Shown: one piece after another, positions 21,828 to 29,924 of the stretch
Numbering within the stretch: the first letter of the stretch is position 1
Layout of the letters: every line of letters begins with the position of its first letter
Assembly: GCF_014648055.1 (NCBI RefSeq)
Contig: NZ_BMQJ01000007.1
Coordinates: 125,046-189,045, forward strand
DNA: 64,000 nucleotides
Source: Streptosporangium pseudovulgare
Lineage (GTDB): Bacteria > Actinomycetota > Actinomycetes > Streptosporangiales > Streptosporangiaceae
Direction: 5' to 3'
Translations under genes and position numbers: made by a program
Notes under the pieces: model-generated
What the model was told of the DNA's origin: nothing
Seen by the model: only the letters and a program-made list of their open reading frames with translations
Databases searched by the model: none

Positions 21828-23369
21828 TCAGTCCTCGTCGGGGAGCAGCTCGACGCCGCCCGAGCGCCCCGCGCCCGATCCCGCGCCCGGTCCGGCGCCC
21901 GAGTCGGGTCTCCGCACGATGCGGGTGTCGGCCATCCCGCGCAGGGCCTGGTCCTCCAGGGGCTCGTACCCGTCGCCGGACGGGGGGCCGTACTCGTCGC
22001 GCGGAGAACGGTGCCCACCACGCGGGGGACCGTACCCGTCGCCGGACGGCGGCCCGTACTCGCCGGTCCGGGGACCGTACCCGCCGTCGTCACCGGACTG
22101 CTCGACCCGGGTGCCGCTCGGCCCGCGGGGCGTCCCCGTCTCCCCCCCGAAGGCGGGGCCGGATCGCGGCGGCGTGTCCTGCGAGGACGACCAGATGCTC
22201 CAGACGCTGTTCGACCCGCCGGACTCCTCCGGCCCGGACCGGGATCGCGAGCCGGAGCGGGTGCCGAACTCCTCGCGCACGCTGTCCATCTGCCGGCGTT
22301 CGGCGAGCGCGAGCGCCTTCTCGTAGACGCCGGGCCGCTGCATCAGCTTCACCGCGACCGGCAGGCACTCGATGAGCAGGAACAACGCGAACAGCAGCAG
22401 CCGGGCCGCGCTGAGGGTGAAGTCCTTTCCGGTCAGCTCGTTGAGCGCCCGGAGCCGGGTGAGCAGCCCGTCGGTGGCGAGGTTGTCCTCGTCGAAGGAC
22501 CGCTGGATGCGGGCCTGCTGCTCGACCGCGGCGTCGAGCTGGCGCTGGGCCCTGGGCAGGGCGTCCTGCGCGGCGGCGAGCCGTATCCCCTTGGCCTGTT
22601 CCCCGGTCGCGTTCAGCTCCCGCTTGCGGTCCTCCATCTGCCGGGTGAGCAGCTCGATGCGCTCCTTGTCCTTCTCGTAGGCGCGGCGGCTCTCCTGAGC
22701 GAGGGGACCATTGCCCTTTTTGGGGCAGTTTGCACCGCCGTAGAGCTGGCACTGCCACTCTTTGTAGTGTTTGTCCGCCTGCTTCTGCTCATCGGCGCGC
22801 CGGGTGGACAGCGCCTTTATCTTCGGGTCCTGCTCCAGGTCGAGGGGGACGTCCCCGCCGGAGGAGATCACCTGCTGCAGGCCGGTCACCTCCTTGCGGA
22901 GCTGGTCGACGCTCTTGCCCACCGCGCCCTTCTCCTGCTGCACGGTGAAGGCGTCGGCGCGCCGCTGCTTCATCTCGGAGATCTGGGTGTCGATCTCCGC
23001 CTTGAAGACCTGCAGCACCAGGGGGGTGGAGATCACCAGGCCGAGCACGATGGCGATGGCGACGCGCGGCGCGGCCAGCGCCCAGCGGTTCGGCGCGTCG
23101 GCCCTGATGGTGGAGACGAGCCACCGGTCGAGGCTGAGGATGGCCAGGCCCCACAGGAGGGCGACGACGACGGCGAGGACGATGTTGACGCCGAGCGCGC
23201 TGTTGAGGGCGAACGTCATGGAGACGGCGGCGAGCACGCTCGTGGTGAGGACCGCGCCCCCGATGCCCTCGAACTTGCCGCGTTCGGTGGGACACGTCCG
23301 GAGAACCTCGGGGCGCGCCCCCGAGAGCGCGATCAGCACCGCGGACAGCGCGGTCAGAAAACGTCGCAT
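21828..23369 (-). CDS. DUF4407 membrane protein with coiled coil
   Basis: 513 residues. Four membrane helices lie at about 30-60, 63-85, 105-128 and in the C-terminal third (AARLLLFALFLLIECLPVAVKLM). Between them is a long coiled-coil loop (SEMKQRRADAFTVQQEKG ... LTRQMEDRKRELNATGEQAKG), the layout of DUF4407. The tail is Gly/Pro/Tyr-rich, with repeats of the YGPPSGDGYGPP kind. The family has no proven function. It is often found beside signalling or conflict genes. Strong RBS GAGGAGGGG before the ATG. It may anchor the kinase signalling complex in the membrane. Confidence 0.82.
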   Translation of the reverse strand: MRRFLTALSAVLIALSGARPEVLRTCPTERGKFEGIGGAVLTTSVLAAVSMTFALNSALGVNIVLAVVVALLWGLAILSLDRWLVSTIRADAPNRWALAAPRVAIAIVLGLVISTPLVLQVFKAEIDTQISEMKQRRADAFTVQQEKGAVGKSVDQLRKEVTGLQQVISSGGDVPLDLEQDPKIKALSTRRADEQKQADKHYKEWQCQLYGGANCPKKGNGPLAQESRRAYEKDKERIELLTRQMEDRKRELNATGEQAKGIRLAAAQDALPRAQRQLDAAVEQQARIQRSFDEDNLATDGLLTRLRALNELTGKDFTLSAARLLLFALFLLIECLPVAVKLMQRPGVYEKALALAERRQMDSVREEFGTRSGSRSRSGPEESGGSNSVWSIWSSSQDTPPRSGPAFGGETGTPRGPSGTRVEQSGDDGGYGPRTGEYGPPSGDGYGPPRGGHRSPRDEYGPPSGDGYEPLEDQALRGMADTRIVRRPDSGAGPGAGSGAGRSGGVELLPDED

Positions 23370-23603
23370 ACCCCTCCTCGGAAAGGAAGTCGTACCGCGC
23401 CGGCATCGATCGGAACGCCGCGGGCCCCCTCGGAGGGGCTATCATAGGCGCCCAATGTCACATTTCCGGATGCCCAGTGGGATTTCACCGGTGAAACTCG
23501 CGGAACCTTATTCGGATAGCTCGTCATAGCATTCTATAAGCCGACTAATCGGGATATTGGGGACGCGGCGCAGCTGATACGACATACCTACGGAGGACTC
23601 CCC

Positions 23604-25034
23604 GTGCCGGAGCCCGACAGGGACCTGACCAGGAAGGCGATCGCCCAGGCTCTGGCCGGCCTCGCCGACACCGGCCACCTCACCGTGGTGGAGGTCGCCG
23701 CCGACGGCGTCACCACGTTCCTGCTCCACCGGGACGGCAACGGCCGCCCCCGCGGCCGGAGCTGGCCGGCGACCTGGCCGGACCTCGCGGGCGAGCACGG
23801 GTGGGACGCCGATCCGGCCGCGGCCCGGGAGGCCGTGCTCCGCGCGGCCCGCGTCCACCCGTCCCCCGCCGACGTGATCCTCGTGGCCGCGTCCGCCGAC
23901 CCGAGGGCCGAGCGGGCCCTCGACTGGCTGCGCGCGGCGCATCCCGCCGCGCAGATGCTGCGCGGCGACGCCCCGACCGCCGCGCTGATCCGGGAGGTCA
24001 TGGCGGACGACCCGCTGACCAGGCCGTACGAGCTGGTGGTCCTCCTCGCCGATCCGGGCACCGGCGGGCTCCGGCTGACCGGCAGGCGGCTCTTCCCCAT
24101 CGGCTCCCGCCCGGGAGCCCGGACCCGCGTCGCCCTCCGCTGCACGGAGCCGGGCGCGCACGGCACCGCGCTGGCCGTGGTCACCTGGCAGGGCCCCGAG
24201 CCGCGGCTGCTGTCCCTCCAGTCCGCTCCGCTCGCACCCGGCCGGTACGACGTGACCGCCGAGCTGGTACGGCCCGGCCGGGTACGGTTCACCGGCCTGC
24301 CCGCGCTCTCCCCCGACCACCGCGACTGGGAACGGCTCGTCGGCTCGCTCCCGGACCGGCTGCCAGGGCGCGCCGGCCCGGCGCACCTCGTCTGCGCGGT
24401 GGAGATCTGCGGGGCCGACGACCAGGTCGCGGAACGGCTGAGCCGGGCACGCCAGATGATCAGTTTCGCCTCCGGAGAGCTCGGCGACCTGCTCCGGGTC
24501 TCCCTCCTCGCCTACGCGGCGCACTCCTTCGACCCGTCGGCGCCGGAGCACCCGGTGCGGGTCGCCGCCTGGAACGCCGACGCCGGGGAGGCCCTGGACG
24601 CGCTCGGCGAGCTGGAGGAGCAGGGGGCGGTGACCAGGGGATATCCGTACCACCCGCAGGCGGCGCAGCTGGAGGACGCGCTCGCCGCGGTGGCCGGACG
24701 GCTCGGCCACACCGACCCGGCGCCCGCCGTCGTCCTCACGGTCGGGGGCCGCCCGCCGCACCCGCCGCGCACCGACCGGTCCAGGATCCTGCCCTGCCCC
24801 CGCCGGCACGACTGGCGGAAGCTGGTCGCCGTCCTGCGGCAGCGGCCGGGCACGACGCTGGGCGCGATCTGCGACCACGCCGCCGGTCAGGCGCATCCGC
24901 TGTGGCACGAGCTCGGCGCGACGGCGCTGGCCCACCTGGAGGCGGTGGACGTGCGCGGGCTGGCCGCCGACCTCGGCCTGACCGCCCCCTCCCCGGTCCA
25001 CCTCCCGTTCCCCCTGCTCGACGAGACGGAGTGA
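23604..25034 (+). CDS. vWA-like protein of a GTPase-associated system
   Basis: 476 residues, GTG start with GGAGG 7 bases before. The central part contains AHLVCAVEICGA, ERLSRARQMISFA and LRVSLLAYAAHSF, consistent with a degenerate von Willebrand A fold without a clear MIDAS. The N-terminal 150 residues have TVVEVAADGVTTFLLHRDG, DVILVAASADPRAERALDWLRA and vWA-free alpha/beta patterns. It shares an operon with the GTPase (GTGA overlap). Such vWA partners occur in GTPase-centred systems. I cannot assign a precise family, so the function is inferred from context. Confidence 0.6.
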   Translation: MPEPDRDLTRKAIAQALAGLADTGHLTVVEVAADGVTTFLLHRDGNGRPRGRSWPATWPDLAGEHGWDADPAAAREAVLRAARVHPSPADVILVAASADPRAERALDWLRAAHPAAQMLRGDAPTAALIREVMADDPLTRPYELVVLLADPGTGGLRLTGRRLFPIGSRPGARTRVALRCTEPGAHGTALAVVTWQGPEPRLLSLQSAPLAPGRYDVTAELVRPGRVRFTGLPALSPDHRDWERLVGSLPDRLPGRAGPAHLVCAVEICGADDQVAERLSRARQMISFASGELGDLLRVSLLAYAAHSFDPSAPEHPVRVAAWNADAGEALDALGELEEQGAVTRGYPYHPQAAQLEDALAAVAGRLGHTDPAPAVVLTVGGRPPHPPRTDRSRILPCPRRHDWRKLVAVLRQRPGTTLGAICDHAAGQAHPLWHELGATALAHLEAVDVRGLAADLGLTAPSPVHLPFPLLDETE

Positions 25035-26053
25035 CGACGCCCATGCAGCCCGACCCGAGCCGGGGACGCCCCGATCACGACATCGCCATGTGGGGCGCCC
25101 CCGGCAGCGGCAAGACCACCCTGCTGGCGGCGCTGTACATCGCCCTGACCAAGAGCGGCAACGGCTGGAAGATCGTCGGCTCCGACCCCGCGTCGTCGGA
25201 CTACCTGGTCGAGCGGACCAAAGACCTGCTGCAGGGCAAGGTGTTCCCCGAGGCGAGCATGGCCCTGGAGCGCTACCACTGGTCGCTCATCGGCCCCCCT
25301 CCCCGGAAGACCGGCTTCTGGAACAGGAAGGCCAAGCCGGGGCAACCGCCCAGGATCGGCATCGGCATGATCGACGCCCCCGGAGGGTTGTTCGGCGCGG
25401 GGCAGCGCCCGGCGGGCGGCCCGAGCCCCCAGGACGGCTCGGGGGACCCGCGCCGGCAGGAGCTGCTGGACAACCTGGAGCACAGCCGGGGAATCGTCTT
25501 CCTCTTCGACCCGATCAGGGAGTTCACCTACGGGGACGCCTTCGACCACATGTATCCCCCGCTCACCCGGCTCGCCGAGCGGATGCTCGCCGCCGGCGAG
25601 TTCACCGACGGAAAGCTGCCGCACCACATCGCCGTGTGCGTCACCAAGTTCGACGACCCCCGGGTGCTGGAGACGGCCGAGGCCCGGGGGCTGCTCACCA
25701 CGGACGACGACGACCCGTACCGGCTGCCGCGGGTGGCCGGCGACGACGCGCGGGAGCTGTTCCACGAGCTGTGCCAGGTGTCGGCCACCGGCAGCGCCGA
25801 CATGGTGCTCGAGACGCTTGACCAGTACTTCCACCCCGACCGGATCCGCTTCTTCGCCACCTCCTCGATCGGCTTCTACGTCGACCGGCGCGCCAGGCGT
25901 TTCGACTGGGACGACTTCCAGAACATGCTCCCGGAAGAGGTGGACGAGGACTCTCGCATCCGGGGGCAGCTGCATCCGATCAACGTGGTGGAGCCCCTGC
26001 TCTGGCTGGGACAGCGACTCGCCGCGATCCGGTCGGCGAAGGGGGTCTCATGA
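25031..26053 (+). CDS. P-loop GTPase of a GTPase-associated signalling or conflict system
   Basis: 340 residues (336 if the ATG at 25043 is used). Walker A GAPGSGKTTLL at about 20-30, the G3-like IGMIDAPGG, and a G4-like CVTKFDD. The region WKIVGSDPASSDYLVERTKDLLQG is typical of the double-GTPase/TRAFAC-like proteins described in bacterial conflict loci. The GTG start overlaps the stop of the vWA-like gene. It probably switches a complex formed with the vWA-like protein and the downstream membrane protein. Confidence 0.78.
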   Translation: MTTPMQPDPSRGRPDHDIAMWGAPGSGKTTLLAALYIALTKSGNGWKIVGSDPASSDYLVERTKDLLQGKVFPEASMALERYHWSLIGPPPRKTGFWNRKAKPGQPPRIGIGMIDAPGGLFGAGQRPAGGPSPQDGSGDPRRQELLDNLEHSRGIVFLFDPIREFTYGDAFDHMYPPLTRLAERMLAAGEFTDGKLPHHIAVCVTKFDDPRVLETAEARGLLTTDDDDPYRLPRVAGDDARELFHELCQVSATGSADMVLETLDQYFHPDRIRFFATSSIGFYVDRRARRFDWDDFQNMLPEEVDEDSRIRGQLHPINVVEPLLWLGQRLAAIRSAKGVS

Positions 26054-26118
26054 CCGGCCGTACGGCGGGACCCCGGCCCGGGACGCCCGCCGGACGGCCG
26101 GGGAGGGAGGTCTCGTGA
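26050..26118 (+). CDS. 22-codon bridging mini-ORF (possible translational coupler)
   Basis: It begins with an ATG overlapping the GTPase stop (ATGA), reads MTGRTAGPRPGTP and onward, and ends with a TGA overlapping the GTG of the next gene (GTGA). The next protein also begins VTG. This is the same arrangement as at 6106, 8105 and 29883. It probably transfers ribosomes rather than making a working peptide. Confidence 0.3.
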   Translation: MTGRTAGPRPGTPAGRPGREVS

Positions 26119-28604
26119 CCGGCCACGAGATCGGGTTCGAATGGGCGCTGGAGGGGAAACGGCCCGGCGCCCACAACGACTACGAGCTGCTCTCCTGGAG
26201 CGACGGCCGCCTCGGGCCCGAGGTCTTCGAGGAGATCAGGAACAGGTTCGCCGTCGGCCTGTCGGCGGACCTGCCCCAGCTGACGGTCGCGGTCGCGGCG
26301 ACCAGGGAGCGGGAGCGGGTGTCGCGCCACGTCGTGCTCGCGATCCAGGAATGGTCCGGGCACCGGGACGCCACCAACCGGAAGATCGCCTACACCCGCT
26401 GGTTCTACGTCCCGTACGAGGAGCTGGCCGCTCACCGGGTGTCCTACGAGGCGCTCTACCGCGCCCTCGCGCGCCTGCCGGTGACCCCGTACGCCCCGCC
26501 GGCCGTACGGGTGCCGGAGTCCGATCCCGCGGCTCTCGTCCCCGGACCGGACGCGCGGTGCGCCGCCGCGCTGCTGCTGACCGGGCGGCCCGTCTGCGTG
26601 GTGGGCGCGGACGGGGTTCCCATGATCGAACGGCTGCGCTTCCTGGACACCGTCGCCGCGCTCCTGCCCTACGGCATGCGGACGAGGCTGACCGCGGCGA
26701 CCTGGGTCAGCAGCACGGCCCGGCACCGGATCAAACTGTCCTTCGCGCGGCACGCGCCGGAGGGCGCCCACGAGGTGTGGTGGGGCCACGGAACGGAGAC
26801 CGCCTGGCAGGACAGCCGGGCGAGCGTCTGCCTGGACCTGCTGACCCGGCCCGACGTCCGCGTCGAGGACATGCTGGAGAACCTCTCCAGGATGACCGAG
26901 CCGCTGTCGTTCGGCCCCGAGGACCTTCCGTTCGCCGTACGGCTGCTCGAACACTCGGGCTATCCCGAGGAGCAACTGTCCTCCGATGACGCCGAGGCGG
27001 AGGCGGGGGCGGGGTGGGAGCCGGAGTTCCGGGAGGCTCCCGGCGCGGCCCCGGGCTTCACGGCCGGCCGCCAAGGCGCGGAGGACCCCTGGGCGGAGGA
27101 ACCCGGCGCGGCCCCGGGAGCCACGGCGGGGCTCCGGCGCGCCGTGCCCGGCGGCGGGGTGCCGGAACCGGTTCCGGCGGGCGGCTCCCCGTGGCCCGGC
27201 GCGGCCCCGCGCGCCCTCGGACCCGGCGAGGAGCGGGAACCCGACGAGGCGCGGCACACCTCTCCCGTCAGCAGGCTGACCTCGCTCATCGGCACGCCGT
27301 GGAGGCGGCTGAGCCGGGGCGCCGACGGGACGCGGGTCGTGCGGCCGCCCGCAGCGGCGCTCGACGCCGCGCCGGGGAGCCGGACCGCGCCCCCGCTCGA
27401 TCTCACGCCCGGAGGCCGGGCCGCCCCCGCGATCGGACCCCCGGCCGAGAGCCGGGCCGCGGCCGGCGCGGCGACCGTGCCCCATCGGCCGGGCACCGTA
27501 CCAGGGCCGGGCGCCGTGCCGCCCCTGATGCGTGCCAAGCTCGGCGGGCTGGAGCGGGCGGACCACGCGAAGCGGTTCGGGCCCCTCTGGAGCCCGCACG
27601 GCAGGCTCACCCTGGCCGCCGCGTTCATGGCGCTGGCCGTCACCCTGATCGCCATCGGCGCCGTCGCGATGGTGAGCGCCTCCGGCGACGACCCGCCCGC
27701 CGAGGAGGGAACCGCCGGGACGGGCCCGGACGTGGTCGTCGTCCAGGCATCGGCCGGGCGGCGCGACGAGTTCGCCAGGCGTCTCGTGGAAGCGGCCGTA
27801 CGGCGGGCGGGCCACCGGCCCGAGGTCCGGCTGAGCGACACCCCTGCCGCCGCCGCGCCCCTCAGGGAACCGGCCGTGCTGCTCGTGGCGGCCCCTTCCC
27901 CGGACCCCGCCCCGCCGGACGGCGCCGCGCCCGAGCCTCCGGCGGATCCGCCTGCGGCGCAGGGGTTCTCGGAGGTCGCCACCGTCCCGGTCCCGGACCC
28001 GTACGTCCTGGTCTACGACGCCAGACGGACCGGACCAGAGCAGGTGACGGCGGCCCTGACGAGCCCGGACGGGAAGGCCCGGGTCTCGGTGCCCGACACC
28101 CCTCCCGACGCCCTCTCCGGGGAGAGCCCCGAGCGGTTCCTGCGCGAGCGCCATCCCTCGCTGAAGCCGAGGACCGTCCCGGCGGCCGACCCGCTGCACG
28201 ACCTCCGGAAGGAAGAGGTGCTGGCCGCCCTCGTGCCCAGGGAGGTCGCCGGAGACTATTCCAGGTCGGAGGCGTTCGCCGACCCGCCGGGCCGCTCGAT
28301 CCTCGTACTGGCCAACGGGTCCGTCGGCCGCGGGCTGCGCGACGCGCTGGGCAGGGTCGCCCGGTCCGTCGATCCCGGCAAGCTGGTGTCGGCGGAGTTC
28401 GACACCCCGGCGCGGGCGGCGACCAGGCTGGTCGAGTCGGCCCTGCCGCCGCCCGCCGCCACCTCCCCCGCCGCGGACCGGGAGGACGACCGAGGGCAGG
28501 GCGACTGGCGGCTCGCCCTCATCCTGATCATCAGCGGGGGCGTCATCGGGTTCCTGGCCCTCCTGCTGGCCATCCGGCTGCCGTCCAGGTTCGAACCGCG
28601 CTGA
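26115..28604 (+). CDS. Large GTPase-associated (GAP1-like) protein with two membrane helices
   Basis: 829 residues from the GTG at 26115, which has GGAGGGAGG just before. The N-terminal 300 residues (FEWALEGKRPGAHNDYELLSWSDG, RWFYVPYEELAAHRVSYEALYRAL, LPYGMRTRLTAATWVSS, IKLSFARHAP) resemble the GAP1 N- and M-domains that accompany GTPases in conflict systems. A disordered Pro/Gly/Arg linker follows (320-490), then a membrane helix (LTLAAAFMALAVTLIAIGAVAM), an outer domain of about 250 residues and a last helix (LALILIISGGVIGFLALLLAI). It likely senses or acts across the membrane. Confidence 0.7.
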   Translation: MTGHEIGFEWALEGKRPGAHNDYELLSWSDGRLGPEVFEEIRNRFAVGLSADLPQLTVAVAATRERERVSRHVVLAIQEWSGHRDATNRKIAYTRWFYVPYEELAAHRVSYEALYRALARLPVTPYAPPAVRVPESDPAALVPGPDARCAAALLLTGRPVCVVGADGVPMIERLRFLDTVAALLPYGMRTRLTAATWVSSTARHRIKLSFARHAPEGAHEVWWGHGTETAWQDSRASVCLDLLTRPDVRVEDMLENLSRMTEPLSFGPEDLPFAVRLLEHSGYPEEQLSSDDAEAEAGAGWEPEFREAPGAAPGFTAGRQGAEDPWAEEPGAAPGATAGLRRAVPGGGVPEPVPAGGSPWPGAAPRALGPGEEREPDEARHTSPVSRLTSLIGTPWRRLSRGADGTRVVRPPAAALDAAPGSRTAPPLDLTPGGRAAPAIGPPAESRAAAGAATVPHRPGTVPGPGAVPPLMRAKLGGLERADHAKRFGPLWSPHGRLTLAAAFMALAVTLIAIGAVAMVSASGDDPPAEEGTAGTGPDVVVVQASAGRRDEFARRLVEAAVRRAGHRPEVRLSDTPAAAAPLREPAVLLVAAPSPDPAPPDGAAPEPPADPPAAQGFSEVATVPVPDPYVLVYDARRTGPEQVTAALTSPDGKARVSVPDTPPDALSGESPERFLRERHPSLKPRTVPAADPLHDLRKEEVLAALVPREVAGDYSRSEAFADPPGRSILVLANGSVGRGLRDALGRVARSVDPGKLVSAEFDTPARAATRLVESALPPPAATSPAADREDDRGQGDWRLALILIISGGVIGFLALLLAIRLPSRFEPR

Positions 28605-28656
28605 GACGGCGACGTGAGGAGATCCGTACTCGAAGCCCCGCCGGAGGGGTGAAGCG

Positions 28657-28695
28657 AAGAGACCCCGGCTCGGTCACACCGAGCCGGGGTCTCTT
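28657..28695. terminator. Bidirectional terminator hairpin
   Basis: A perfect 17-base stem (28657-28673 with 28679-28695) and a 5-base loop, with A-rich sequence before and T-rich sequence after (CTTCTCT). It lies between the rightward GAP1-like gene and the leftward tRNA-Lys and can stop transcription from both sides. Confidence 0.9.
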
Positions 28696-28700
28696 CTCTG

Positions 28701-28774
28701 TGCGCCGCCAGGGACTCGAACCCCGGACCCGCTGATTAAGAGTCAGCTGCTCTAACCAACTGAGCTAGCGGCGC
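28701..28774 (-). tRNA. tRNA-Lys(CTT)
   Basis: 74 bases fold into a cloverleaf: acceptor GCGCCGC/GCGGCGC with discriminator A, D arm GCTCAGTTGGTTAGAGC, anticodon stem CTGAC/ATCAG-side with the loop carrying CTT, and T arm GGGGTTCGAGTCCC. CTT reads AAG codons for lysine. The 3' CCA is not encoded. No integrase or attachment-site repeat is seen beside it. Confidence 0.95.
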
Positions 28775-29034
28775 GTGAAGCCCTTGAAGAATAGCGCACT
28801 CCGCCGGACGATCCGAACCGGAATCCGGGGCCGGGACCGGAGGCGGGGGCGACGGCCGGCCGCCGGCGGCAGGCGATCCTCCACCCGGAGCACCGGAGCC
28901 GTCCGCGTCGTGATCCGCAGCACCGCCGGGCGCGATCAGCGGCTACGCTAGAACAACATTCGGTCCCTGTCCGAGCCTGTTCGAGCCTGTCCGAGTCCGC
29001 CCGGATCGCGTCCGGGTCCTGTCCGGGAGCACAC

Positions 29035-29886
29035 ATGTGGTTCGCCTCGCCCGCCGACGTCCGCGACCGGCTCGCCGCCGCCGACTACCTCTCCGACGAC
29101 TCCATCGCGACCTCGGTGTTCCTGGCCGGCGCGCTCGGCAAGCCGCTGCTGGCCGAAGGCCCGGCGGGGGTGGGCAAGACCCAGCTCGCCAAGGCCGTGT
29201 CGGCGGCGACCGGGGCCGCGCTGGTCCGGCTCCAGTGCTACGAGGGGCTGGACGAGGCCCGGGCACTGTACGAGTGGAACTACAAGAAGCAGCTCCTGCG
29301 CATCCAGGCGGGCGGCGGCGAGGGCTGGGACGCCGCCCACGACGACATCTTCACCGAGGAGTTCCTGCTGGAGCGGCCGCTGCTGCGGGCGATCCGCGCC
29401 GAGGCCCCGACCGTCCTGCTGATCGACGAGATCGACAAGGCCGACGTCGAGGTGGAGGGCCTGCTGCTGGAGGTCCTGTCCGACTACCAGGTCACGATCC
29501 CCGAGCTGGGCACGATCACCGCCGCGCGCCGGCCGTACGTGGTGCTGACCTCCAACGCCAGCCGCGAGCTGTCGGAGGCGCTCAAGCGGCGCTGCCTCTA
29601 CCTGCACCTTTCGTACCCGACACCGGAGCGCGAGCGGGACATCGTGCTGACGCAGGTGCCCGGCATCGAGGCGGACCTGGCCGAACGGCTCGCCCGTACG
29701 GTCGCCACGATGCGCGCCCTGGAGCTGAAGAAGTCGCCCTCCATCGCCGAGACCGTCGACTGGGCCAACACCCTGCTCGCCCTCGGGCGGACCGAGCTGG
29801 ACGAGGCGACCGTGGACGCGACCCTGGGGGTGGTGCTCAAGCACGCCTCCGACCAGACGCGGACCCGCAAGGAGCTCGGCCTGTGA
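29035..29886 (+). CDS. MoxR-family AAA+ ATPase
   Basis: 283 residues. Walker A EGPAGVGKTQLAKAV at about 41-55, Walker B VLLIDEIDKAD, sensor-1 LTSNASRELSEALKRRCLY, and the arginine-finger area of the MoxR/CoxD group. The family remodels or inserts cofactors into partner proteins together with vWA proteins. A vWA protein follows after a short bridging ORF, giving the common MoxR-vWA pair. The sequence RLQCYEGLDEARALYEWNYKKQLL is typical of the CoxD-like branch. ATG start with GGGAG. Confidence 0.9.
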   Translation: MWFASPADVRDRLAAADYLSDDSIATSVFLAGALGKPLLAEGPAGVGKTQLAKAVSAATGAALVRLQCYEGLDEARALYEWNYKKQLLRIQAGGGEGWDAAHDDIFTEEFLLERPLLRAIRAEAPTVLLIDEIDKADVEVEGLLLEVLSDYQVTIPELGTITAARRPYVVLTSNASRELSEALKRRCLYLHLSYPTPERERDIVLTQVPGIEADLAERLARTVATMRALELKKSPSIAETVDWANTLLALGRTELDEATVDATLGVVLKHASDQTRTRKELGL

Positions 29887-29924
29887 CCGGCCGGGGCGAC
29901 GCCCGGCAGGGAGCCGGGCGGTGA
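29883..29924 (+). CDS. 13-codon bridging mini-ORF (possible translational coupler)
   Basis: It reads VTGRGDARQGAGR. The GTG overlaps the MoxR stop and its TGA overlaps the GTG of the vWA gene, both as GTGA. The pattern matches three other gaps in the window. No independent function is suggested. Confidence 0.3.
   Translation: MTGRGDARQGAGR

Noticed and set aside
28657-28774. Integration site of a mobile element at the tRNA-Lys gene
   Set aside because: No integrase, excisionase or duplicated tRNA end is present; the inverted repeat next to it is a normal terminator.
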